Source: Onthophagus taurus | Lineage: Eukaryota; Arthropoda; Insecta; Coleoptera; Scarabaeidae | DNA length: 64,000 nucleotides | NCBI RefSeq assembly: GCF_036711975.1 | Contig: NC_091976.1 | Span: 31,868,001 to 31,932,000 of the forward strand | Direction: 5' to 3' | Shown here: one piece after another, positions 35,072 through 46,000 of the stretch | Layout: each line of letters opens with the position of its first letter | How positions within the stretch are numbered: the first letter of the stretch is position 1 | Notes under the pieces: model-generated | What the model was told of the DNA's origin: nothing | What the model saw: only the letters and a program-made list of their open reading frames with translations | Database searches by the model: none | Position numbers and translations under genes: made by a program

Positions 35072-36977
35072 TGCAGGGTGTCTCAGCGAGAACGGTCATT
35101 AGACGTTTTTGGGGTTCTAGCCAAACAAAAAATTTGAGAATGCAGACTTAAGTATTATCAATTACGTTCTCTTCATCTAAAATATTTTCAGATTTCTAGC
35201 ACTTCCGGTTATACCGGAAGTCGCCACCTACTCTATTTTTTTAAATGGAACACCCTGTATATTTTTACATATTTGGATTTGTCTGTTTTGAAGGTTTATA
35301 AATAACTTTACTTTTTGCAATTTGAACCAGCAATTCTCGAGTTATTCGAATTTTTCTAGAAAAGTTTGCTCCAGCGGACATTTGTTCAAAAAATCATAGA
35401 GCACTCAATTTTTGAGATATCAATTTAGGATTGAGAACATGCTTAAACAACATGATGGAGTATGTTTTGGTGCCGAGAACGGCTGTCTAGATCGTTTGGT
35501 CACTTTACTATGATACGTTAACTTTTCGAAATTTGGAAGCACCATAACTTCATTTTTTTAAATGGCACCTCCCATATTTTATTACTTAGTCGTCTTCAGC
35601 GTCTCATTTTACATCTTTTATATTCCATATGTCCTATGCCTAACATTAATAGTTTGGGAAATAATTAGGGTTTTTTGAAAAATGCTCATATCATATGGAT
35701 ATTAACCTAGTGTGCCATGGAAAACAAATGTTTAATGACTTATTGATAAATGTCAAAGTCTAATTTAGGTTGTTTGATGCTTGTGAGTCTAAAACCAGTT
35801 AAAATGGATATTAATAACGTAAATAATGTTTATACAAATGAAGAAATCCATAATTTATTTTTGTGCATGAAAAGTGCGACAAAGTTCTTAGTAGAACTTG
35901 CAGAATGTTTAATGAAAATTATCCACATTTATCTCCGATGACAAAAGGTAAATTTAGAGGAATAGAAGCAAATTTTTTGCATTTTGGACGAATTAATCAC
36001 GTGTTAAACTGACCAAAAAATGTAGTAGATAATGCAACGGAAGAGGTGAATACCTTGGCTTATTTCGAGCCCAGTCCCAACACCTCAATTCGAGCTGCCA
36101 AAGAATATCTAGGAATTATACTACGAATTTTGTCGCGCTTTTCATGCATAAAAAATAAATTAAGAATTTCTTGATTTGTGTAAATATTACTTTCGTTATT
36201 GTTATCGATTTTAACTCGTTTCAGTACTAATATTAAGGGACATAACAGATAATTATTAGCTCACATGCATCAAGTGACGTAAACAAGTGAGTCTTTGACA
36301 AGAACTCATTGAGAAGGCTTGTTTTTCATGGCACACTAGGCTAAATATCCATATGATATGTGTGCATTTTTCAAAAAACCCTAATTATCTCCCAAACTAT
36401 TAATATTAGGTGTGGGTCATATGGGATATAAAAGATGTAGAATGAGGCACCGAAGACAACTAAAAAATAAAATATGGGGGGTGCCATTTAAAAAAATGAA
36501 GTTATGGTACTTCCAAATTTTGAAAAGTTAACGTGCCATAGTAAAGTGATCAAACGTTCTAGACCGCAGTTCTCGGCACCAAAACATACTCCATCATGTT
36601 GCTTAAGCATGTTCTCAATCCTAAATTGATATCCCAAAAATTGAGTGTTTTCTGATTTTTTGAACAAATGTCTGCTGGAGCAGATTTTTCTAGAAAAATT
36701 CGAATAACTCGAGAACGACCGAATCAAATTGCAAAAAGTAAAGTTATTTATAAACCTTGAAAACAGATAAATCCAAATATGTAAAAATATACAGGGTGTT
36801 CCATTTAAAAAAATAAAGTTGGTGGCGACTTCCGGTATAACCGGAAGTGCAAGAAATCTGAAAATATTTTAGACGAAGAGATCGTAATTGATAATACTTA
36901 AGTCTGAATTCTCAAATTTTTATTTTCGCCAGAACCCCTGAAACGTCTAATGACTGGTCTCGCTGAGACACCCTGTA
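35072..36977. mobile_element. foldback element, 1.9 kb, arms of about 650 bp
   Basis: The ends are TGCAGGGTGTCTCAGCGAGA and its complement ending GAGACACCCTGTA. Complementarity continues through most of each arm (left 35072-35722, right about 36320-36977), including ACTTCCGGTTATACCGGAAGT, itself palindromic, in both. The centre (about 35723-36320) holds a 63-codon frame (35750-35941) with no recognised family. A second copy lies at 41106-44053. It is inserted into the hAT remnant, so it is younger than that. Confidence 0.9.
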
Positions 36978-36997
36978 TGTGTAAATAACTAAAAATG

Positions 36998-37690
36998 CTA
37001 CGTTTTTAAATAATTTCTTTTCTGGCCTTCATTTCGGCAAAAACATTTATGATTTATGATTTCTATGGACAGTATTGATAAATCCGATAGTCGATCTTGT
37101 TCCATAGATGTCCTTAAGTATGTTTTAATGAGCTTCAATTTAGAAAAGCTTCTTTCAGCAGTTGCGGTTGTAACTGAAAGCGTCAAAAATATAAAACATG
37201 CTGTTATAACTTCTGGGAAGCTAGAGGTGAGGCTATTGAATTTTGTAACAAGCAATTCTACAAGATCTTTAACTGTGTGGATTTTTGAATTTCAGATTTT
37301 AAGCAACTTTTGAAAGTAATTAGCTGATTATGTAAATCAAGTGTTAAATCCTTTTGATATTTGCTGGCCAAATTTGCTGTCTTAGTTTGTATTTCTTCAT
37401 TTGAAAATGAAAGTAATTTATCCAGTTGAAAAACGTCAAATATATTATTCAAATTAAGCAATGCCTGAAATCTTTGTTTTGTTTTAGCAATCAATATAAC
37501 AGCAATAAAATATGTTGACTCTGAAATACGATTCTGGATCCGATATTTTTGCATCTTCTGACAACTCATCAAAAAAACGCTTCTTAATTCTTCTTCTTTT
37601 ATTTTTGAAATGAGGTGTTATATTCCACTGTTTTGCCTGATCTTTCGCTCGATTTAATAATCTAGTAAATGAGTTTTGACTTCGCATTTC
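36998..37690 (-). pseudogene. hAT transposase C-terminal part (ZMYM1-like), broken
   Basis: Minus-strand frames in order: 37687-37484 (RIKKRFFDELSEDAKISDPE), 37572-37258 (AKTKQRFQALLNLNNIFDVF) and 37255-36998 (TLSVTTATAERSFSKLKLIK then DRLSDLSILSIE). The last is the hAT C-terminal dimerisation motif. The reading frame changes between the pieces, and the N-terminal zinc finger and most of the catalytic domain are gone. Confidence 0.85.
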
Positions 37691-37825
37691 TAACAGTCTA
37701 TCTAAAAGGTTATTTAATAAAGTACTAGCTTTTTTAAGTCATAACTTTCGGATTGAAGGGCTTTGGAAATGGGATCTATGATTTCAAATAATTGAGAAAC
37801 ATTTCATGTTTCAATAATATGTATC

Positions 37826-38440
37826 AGAATCTTCTCAAAGATGTTGCCCTAATGAAATATAGTAGATTGTCTGATAAGAAATAAATGTACTACTTGTCAT
37901 TTGATAAAATCTTTGATAAAATGGCTAATAGTTGAAATAGAATCTTATATTTAAAGTTGAAATTATTATAATTCTGAAAACAAGGAAATATCTTCAAGCA
38001 GAGATAAATAATTTAAGACGAATTAGAGACTAATTGTATAAATAATGAAGAAGAGGAAATTTTACACATTACTACATTTGTTGTTAACGTCTGGAGTTGG
38101 AATTTTCTCATTAACTATTCTTAATTGAATGGATTTATGTTTATAATCATCCAATTTATTATGACATAAAAACCTAGAAATTCCTAAATAGTGTTTACAA
38201 AATAATTTGAAGAAAACTACACAAGAAAACTTACTAAAGATGGAATTAGAATTGTTTAAATTATTATTTAAATAATTATGCTAATAATAAGAAAGTTACA
38301 TCCAAAATTTAGTTTAGAATTAAGATTAATACGTTTTTTAATTAATAAGATATCGAAAATTAATGTTATCTTATCCGGAAATGATTAATAAGCAAATATT
38401 CCTTAATTACTTACAGTGCATAATTATTGATTATCATTAT
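37826..38440. repeat. further copy of the low-copy repeat
   Basis: Collinear with 28330-28800: TCTTCTCAAAGATGTTGCCC, TGATAAAATCTTTGAT, ACATTTGTTGTTAACGTCTG and GATATCGAAAATTAATGTTATC occur in the same order. 38180-38290 is extra relative to the 28-kb copy. Confidence 0.8.
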
Positions 38441-39169
38441 TAAATTGATCATTAACTTAGTTAATAAATTATTCATTCTTTCTATTACTTGTGATAAAGC
38501 AGTCTTAATATAAGAAGCTACCCTTTATTAAAAGATTTTTTATATATATTTGTCTCAAAGGATTATTTACTTATAGTTAGAAGTCCAAAACCTTGTACAT
38601 TAGTACATCATAATTAAATAGCTGATGAAGGAGCATGGCATATAAACGCGAGCTCGCAAACAATAACTTTTTTTGCTCACTTATAAACAGGGTCAAATGT
38701 TAAACTTGTGCTGGCAAATACATTAAAACACGCATATAAGTTTACTATTTGGCGTCGTTGTCGCTTACAATGAATTATAATTACCACATTTACGAAATTG
38801 ATTACAAGAACTACAATATTTCGCTTTGTTTATTACATCTGAATGAACTGAAATCTAAACAAAACCTTATAATTGATTGATAGCCTATTTAAAAGGAAAG
38901 TTTTATAGACTTCCTGTCTCTAGAAAGATCATTGTAAAACCCCTCATTTCTTGGAGTTGTTTTGCTTTTAATCTAATTTCACAATCAATAAACTAGAAAT
39001 ACAAAATACAATGATCTTTATTAATCATTTTTTATTTCGATAATTACATTACTAATAGAAAAAAACAATGAATAAAAACCGTTCTTTCATACAATATTAA
39101 TAATTACACTGTATTGTATGTTTTAATTAAATACTACACATTTTTGTTTAAATTCGTAACAAGATTCAT
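38441..39169. other. no recognised gene; probably contains the Tim8 3' untranslated region
   Basis: AT-rich, with no supportable frame. The 39000-39169 part is immediately downstream of the Tim8 stop codon on the minus strand. Confidence 0.4.
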
Positions 39170-39510
39170 TCAAGATGCAGCACTTTTTTGTAATAATTGT
39201 GCAAATCTATTCGTGATTAATAAAGAAACATCAATAAATCTATCGACGCAATTTGTTAAACAAGTTTCAGTCTTGCTATCCAACTTATTACTTGGTTTAT
39301 CGACGCATTTATCCCAGCAAAAATCGTTAAACTCGTGAATCTATAAGAAATTAAAACTTAAAAATTTTTAAAAGCAACGTGACATAACCTCACCTGAGCA
39401 TTAAATTGCGCTTTCTGTTTCTCTACCATTAAAAATTCTTGTAATTCTTTATCACCTGACGGTTTTGGACCATCCAAACCGGCTTGAAACGAATCCCCGA
39501 AATCGGTCAT
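39170..39510 (-). CDS. Tim8: mitochondrial import inner membrane translocase subunit Tim8
   Basis: Small intermembrane-space chaperone that partners Tim13 and passes hydrophobic precursors to the TIM22 route. Two minus-strand exons, 39510-39394 (39 codons, ends CAG|GTGAGG) and 39340-39170 (TTATAG|ATT), joined in phase 0. The product is 95 residues. It carries the twin CX3C motifs CWDKC and CLTNC, separated by 14 residues within ICWDKC-like context, followed by VDRFIDVSLLITNRFAQ, the Tim8 signature. In exon 1, ELQEFLMVEKQKAQF is the N-terminal helix. No signal peptide is seen, as expected for this family. The 53-base intron splits it just before the first CX3C. It is divergent from AMN1, with tRNA-Gln between. 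Confidence 0.95.
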
Positions 39511-39778
39511 ATTGAGATTAAAATTATTTAATGAAAATTTTGATTTCTCGATTAAAGAAAAAGTGACAGTTTAGGTTATGTTGAATTTAGGATGCGAGTG
39601 AAGTTGTCTACGAATAATTTTAGATTTAATTTTAATTTGTGATTCAAATTATCTTTTTATTTTGATTATTTATTAACACGATAATTAAGATATTTAATTA
39701 AGTTAATTAAATTAAAATAATTATTATTAAAGGGGATTGAGTTTTGAAGGTGTTTTATTAATAAACGTTGTATATGTA

Positions 39779-39850
39779 GGTTCCATGGTGTAATGGTTAG
39801 CACTCTGGACTTTGAATCCAGCGATCCGAGTTCAAATCTCGGTGGAACCT
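39779..39850 (+). tRNA. tRNA-Gln (anticodon UUG)
   Basis: The full cloverleaf is visible in 72 bases. Acceptor stem GGTTCCA pairs with TGGAACC. The anticodon stem CTGGA/TCCAG closes loop CTTTGAA, giving anticodon TTG (39812-39814), which reads CAA. The A box (TGGTGTAATGG) and B box (GAGTTCAAATC) are intact. Discriminator base T; a short T run follows (TTCTTTTT), a pol III stop. No intron and CCA is not encoded, as in animals. Confidence 0.98.
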
Positions 39851-40092
39851 TCTTTTTAATTTATTTTTTTTCTTTTTTAATTAATAATAATAAAAATAAT
39901 TTAATTTTAATAAACAAAGTTATTAAATTAATTTATTTTTAATTTATTTCTTATTTAATTATGACGTTTAACTTGATTTGATTCATTTTACAAAACGTCA
40001 CTTTATTGTACAATTGACAATATTTCATACATATTTTATAGCTATTACAAGAATATTATTTACATTAACATTTACACAAATGTAGCAAGAAA

Positions 40093-43000
40093 ATGTCCAG
40101 AGTTATAATAACGAGAAGTGTACCTTCGTTAACCTCTTTGTAAGTTAATTAAAGTAATCGAAATTTTTTTTAGGTTATGTCAAAATTAATTCTTTTAGGT
40201 GTACTTATTTCGTCGTGGATCATCTCAAAGAATCTCTATACCAAACCGATCTCCTTTATTTGCCCGTTAAATTGAAAGACAAACTTTTAAAACGATTTTT
40301 GGTCAGCCAACAATATTGGAAAAACATTGATTTTAAAACGATATTAAAATTATTGGTTCACCCAGGAACTAAATCGTTAAATCTAACTCAAGTACATGTT
40401 GATGATGAAATATTAGAAATAATCAGTATTTGTCGTGGTTTACACGAACTTTATTTAACTCTACATAATTGGAATACCAACAGTGTATCAACGAATGGAT
40501 TATTAAAATTATTTCCTTGTCTACCACACTTACACATCATTTGCTTACCTAGATGTAATGCTGTTGACGATAATGTCATTTTGTGTATTACTGAACATTG
40601 CAAAAAATTAGCTGGATTAGATATTAATTCGTGCGATCAAGTTACTTCAAAATCGATTAGTATTTTATCGAAAAGTGATCAATTATTATGGGTAACTTTA
40701 TCAAAGACAAATGTAAAATAATTTGGCCAAATTTATATATGATTTGTTAATTAAATCGATTTTTTTTAATAGGTGTGTGATGAAGGTATTCAAAACTTAG
40801 TTTTGGGACCTAGTGGAAAGTATTTGAAGGAGTTAAGATTAAATGATTGTTCACAATTATCAAATAATGTCCTTCAATTAATTGTTGAGCATTGTAAAGA
40901 TTTGGAGGTGTTGGTTTTTAATGATTGTAGCCGAATAGCAGGTATGTTTAATTTAGGTTAACCCCTTTATTATTATTTTTTTTTAATTAATTGATCACAA
41001 TGATAATGTTTTAAGTTCAATAAAAAAAATTTTGCAGAATGATTCAAATTAATTCCATTTATAGATGATTTGTAGAGAATTATATTCCCTTTTTGGTATT
41101 TTATATACAGGGTGTTTCAATCATTAGACGTTTCTAGGGTTCTGGCCAAAATAAAAATTTGAGAATTCAGATTTAAATATTATCAGTTGCGTTCTCTTCG
41201 ACTAAAATATTTTCAGATTTCTAACACTTCCGGTTATACCGGAAGTCGCTACATACGTTATTTTTTTTACTAGTTTAGATTTATCTGTTTTCAAGGCTAA
41301 CGAATAATTTTACTTTTTTAATTAGATTCAGCCGTTCTCGAGTTATTCGAATTTTTCTAGAAAAATCTGCTCCAGCAGACATTTGTTCAATAAATCAGAG
41401 AATATTCGATTTTTGAGATATCAATTTAGGATTCAGAACATGCTTAAGCAACATAATGGAGTATGTTTTGGTGCTGAGAACGGCTATCTAGATCATTTTG
41501 TCACTTTACCATGGCACGTTAACTTTTCGAAAATTTTGAAGTACCATAACTTTTTTTTTTAAATAGCACCCCCCATATTTTATTACTTAGTCGTCTCATT
41601 TTACATCTTTTATACTCCATATGTTCTACACCTAACATTAATAGTTTGGGAAATAATTAGGTTTTTTGAAAAATGCTTACATATATTGATATTAACCTAG
41701 TGTGCCATGGAAAAGAAATGTTTAATGACTTATTGACACTTATTGACAAACGTCAAAGTCTGATTTACGTTGTTTGATGCTTGTGAGTATAAAACCAGTT
41801 AACATGGATATTAATAACGTAAATAATGTTTATACAAATGCAGAAATCCTTAATTTATTTTTATACACGGAAAGTGCGACAAAGTTCTTAGTAGAACCAC
41901 AGAATAACCAGAAGTGACAGTGGCAGTATCCCGCGAAATCTGACGCCATATTATAGCGAGTTATCAAGGTATGTTGCTATTGGCAGGATACCGCTAATGT
42001 CACTTCTGGTTCACGTCTCGTAAGACGGCTAAACCCAAACGATTCTAGTTCTACTATATAATCTAATATACGTACTTTTCTAATACGTATATTTAACCTT
42101 TCAACTACTTCAATAAAAATATACAACAATCTAGCGATTAATAACAATTAAGACTAGAATTAACACTAGACCTAGAACTAGAATCATTTGGGTTTAGCCA
42201 CACGTCTCTAAAGACGGCTAAACCTGAATGATTCTAGTTCTAAGTATCGTGATAGTAAGTACTGGTGATAAGATGGCGGATTTTAAATCGAGGTCACAAA
42301 ACGAGGTGCCGCCCAAGGTTTATATATAAAAGGTTGTCTAGGTTCGTACGCAACCATACTACGCATTACGTCACATGTGGAAAATAATACCGCCAAGCAA
42401 TTCAAATTAAACAAATGCATGGAGCACCACATGGCCATGAGGTTGCGTGCGCAATCCGTGATCGCTTATGTCACGAAACACTCCTGCTCTTGCCCCTCGC
42501 CCACAAACTAAAATCAAAGTATTGCAGCATAGGAACTTAGACAACCTTTAATATACAGGGTGGTCCGTTACTAATGGGACACAGAGCAACAGTGAATTCC
42601 TTACATATAATTATTACGATTTAACCCAATTTATCTTTATCCTATGGATTTTTGCGTATGGGGATTTGTAAAATCCCTTGTTTACAAAGACAATCCTGAA
42701 ACTCGTGAGGAACTGTGGCAAAAAATTGTAAAGGCAGTGGATATCATTAGGAAAGAACAAATATTATTTAACATAAGAAGATCATTTTCTAAACGGATTG
42801 GAAAATGCATTGAAGCTAACGGTGGTCACTTTGAACACTTACTCTAATGCAGTTCATTTTAATTGTTATTATTGTTTCCTCTTTTTGTTCGATGTTATTA
42901 TTATTAAAATGTTTAAATAAATTATAGTCGTTATTCAAATCGATTTTTAATATAGTAATTATGTTAATATTTTTGTAACATCAACTTATGTTTGTGGATA

Positions 43001-46000
43001 GTTAAATTATATCTGAAAGATAGATCAGAACTATACTAATTTATCATTTATCGTCTTAAAAAGTAATAATATAAAAATTTTAATGTTCATAATTTAAGAA
43101 AAAGCGAAATTATTAAAAAAACAACGAAATTAAAGTATTAACTTTAACCAACTCTATCTTCGTTATTATTAACAATTGACGATTTAACCCAATTTATCTT
43201 AGTCCAATTGTAAATAAAGACTTTTTCACCGCCAACTAATGTTTATTGAGCATAGTGAAATTTTGCAATGTGCGCTTAAACAGTGATTATCTCGGGAACT
43301 ATATACTAAATTTATGTAAAAATGTCTGAGAAACTGTTTTATGTTATGTGAGTTGTAAAAATTTTAACGATGAAAAAGATATGACTACTTTAAGGGTGGT
43401 TTTTTAAGGTAGACAGCGCCATCTGAAAGATAAATCAAAACTAACACCAAATTATTATTTATTGTATTAAAAAATGATAATGTACCAATTTTCATGTTCA
43501 TAATGTAAGAGACAACGAAATTATTAAAGAAAAACGAAAATAAAGTATTAACTTTAACCATCTGTATCTTCGTTGTTATTAACAATTGGACTAACATAAA
43601 TTGGGTTAAATCGTAATAATTTAATGTAAGGAATTCACTGTTGCTCTGTGTCCCATTAGTAACGGACCAGCCTGTATAAACCTTGGGTGCCGCCAACATC
43701 AAACGAATCGACGTCAGTGTCATTTCTGGTTATTCTCTGATAGAACTTGCAGAATGTTTAATGAAAACTATCCACATTTACCTCCGAAGACAAAAGGTAA
43801 ATTTAGAAGAATAGAAGCAAAGTTTTTGCATTTTGGACGAATTAATCACGTGTTAAACTGACCAAAAAATGTAGTACCGTGGCTTATTTCGAGCTACCAA
43901 AGAAGATCTAGGAATCATACTACGAACTTTATCGCGCTTTTATATTTTAGTTGAAGAGAACGCAATTGATAATACTTAAGTCTGAATTCTCAAATTTTTA
44001 TTTTGGCCAAAACCCCAGACGTCTAATGACCGGTCTTGCTGCGACATCCTGTAGAAAGTTTGTATGATTGAATAGTTAAATCTAAAAAAGTTTAAAAAAA
44101 AACTAGTTATGTAAATCCACTATTGACCAGCTATTTAGTGTGCTAAAGAGATACTCAAACACAAGCCTATGGCTCAGGGTATGTCAGAATACAGAAGACC
44201 AACTCATTCGAAATTCACATAACACAAGGATTGAAACAGGGTGATGGATAGCCCCTTGCTCTCCTCAATATCACCTTGGAATACGTCATAATAAAAATGT
44301 CGATCAATATTATTCAAACATCTTGAATAATAAGTCCTTACAAATAGCAGCAACATATGCTGACGACAATAATATAATGAGAAGAGCAACAACGACAGCG
44401 AAGGAAATACAGTGTGTTAATTAATTATCGTACCCGACAAAGTATGCAACCAATATCACAGATTGGTATTGCAACGCGACGAAAGTTCCTAAAAACGATG
44501 GCGACAATTCATTAACTTTAAAAGTCGTTTAAAATTTATTTTGATATATTTTAATAATTAAAAAAATACTTTAAACATAAAAAGGTTAACTAAGGCTAAC
44601 TTTCTATCCTTTTATTTAAATAATAACTTTCTTACCGCTTAAAGCAACCGCTAGAAATTATGATAGTTCTAAACAGAACTGTCGTAATTTTAAGAAACTC
44701 ACAAAGCGTACGACAATCACAATAACGTACGATCAGCTATCAACATCTGGTTACTAATTTAAAATTATCCAAGCTACCACTACATATTGAGATATGCAGC
44801 CAATATTACACAGGTCACGTGGGTTACGATAATTAATTAACACAGTGTATTTATCAAACTGGAAGACAATACGCGACAAGTGGGTCTATTAATAAATGCA
44901 GAGAAAACCAAACTTTTAACCCAAACGCTTTGGCAGAACTCTGCAAAATCTAAGCATCGGGTATACTAACTTGGAAATGGTGAATGATTTCACATATCTG
45001 GGGGTCAAACTATTAAAAAATGGTAGCAAGGAGCCGGAAGTCTGAAGAAGGATTACACAGACAAACAAAACATGTTTACCGTTCTCCATATATACAGGGT
45101 GGTCCATTGAAAACGAGCTGAAGGGCAAAACTGCCAGGGAAAGATTTGGTTGAAAACTTTATCGTCCTAAGCAGGAGTGCCATCCCCCATAGTTTTTCAA
45201 ATGAGAAGGGTGGTTAAGCGATACATCATTTTATAGGTCTTGTCCTTATTCATACAACACAAAAACAAGTTTCTTTTTTAATTTTTCTTCTTGAAATATT
45301 TTTTATGTTTAGTGAAAATTGAAAGATTCTAACTAACCATTTTTTTTATATTGTATCAATAAGGACAAGAGCTATAACAACCCTTCCCATTTGAAAAACA
45401 TTGAGGGATAACACCCCCGCTTAGGAAGGTAAAGTTTGAGGTATAATTTTTGCGTAAAAAGTTGTCCCCCTGAGAAACAGATTTGACTTGTTTCAGGTTT
45501 CGATATAATATTTCCCTGGCAGTTATTCCCTTCAGCTCGTTTTCAATGGGCAACCCTGTATAGATCGCGTGGTTTACACCCCAACAATAAAATACGTTTA
45601 TATAAAAGTATTCTAGGGCCAATATTAACCCTTGTACGACCAAAATAATATAACAAGCATAGACGACCATAACGGGTCAATTTAGACCCATGCATGGTGG
45701 TCATCTACAGTTTTTATTAAAGCATTAAAACTAGATATTGTATATGATATACAGGTGTGTCAAATGTCTGGAATATAGCCAATAATTTCGCCATTTGTGG
45801 TTTTAAAGAAAAATGTTTCAAATACAAGTTTCTTTATTATTCGTGGCGCATTTTTTTGCGATATTTGCTTGTTTGTATTGTTTTTTTGTTTCGTTGCTAT
45901 GGCAACCAACATTATTATCTTAAATGGGATGCATACATTTTTTTACATACTTTGATAGAGGATAAATCCCTCTATGCTATGAACATATCAAATCATTATT

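Larger units (their letters stand above)
34936..37797 (-). mobile_element. hAT element remnant, interrupted by a foldback element
   Basis: The left end CAGTGGCGTAGCTAGCC is a typical terminus of the ZMYM1-like hAT group. It breaks a host repeat copy (TTTGATGAAATG|CAGTGG...). Transposase sequence runs on the minus strand at 36998-37690. The right half and right terminal repeat are missing; the sequence passes near 37797 into a CCCAGTAAAC-type fragment. A 1.9-kb foldback element (35072-36977) splits it. Confidence 0.78.
41898..43740. mobile_element. TIR element inside the foldback copy, 6-bp target duplication
   Basis: The left end CACAGAATAACCAGAAGTGA (41898) is inverted at the right as TCATTTCTGGTTATTCTCTG(A). 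TAGAAC flanks both sides (41892-41897 and 43741-43746). The empty site AGTAGAACTTGCAG is visible in the other foldback copy near 35892. Inside are a palindrome-family fragment (42010-42246), GGTGCCGCCCAAGGTTTATA (42307) with a partial inverted match near 43677, and a mariner derivative (42554-43676). No transposase of its own. Confidence 0.78.
41106..44053. mobile_element. foldback element, second copy, itself interrupted
   Basis: Left end TACAGGGTGTTTCAATCATT at 41106. The left arm matches 35072-35890 (with indels) through ACTTCCGGTTATACCGGAAG and TTTAATGACTTATTGA. After AGTTCTTAGTAGAAC it is broken by a 1.84-kb insertion (41898-43740), then resumes TAGAACTTGCAGAATGTTTA. The right arm is shortened and ends GACATCCTGTA. 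It lies in the last intron of AMN1. Confidence 0.88.

Noticed and set aside
39114-39338. 74-codon plus-strand frame
   Set aside because: Antisense of Tim8 exon 2, which has the twin CX3C motifs in the other direction.
45570-45745. piggyBac-like remnant
   Set aside because: AACCCTTGTACGACC and GGGTCAATTTAGACCC resemble piggyBac-type ends and flanks, but no paired terminus, TTAA duplication or transposase was found.
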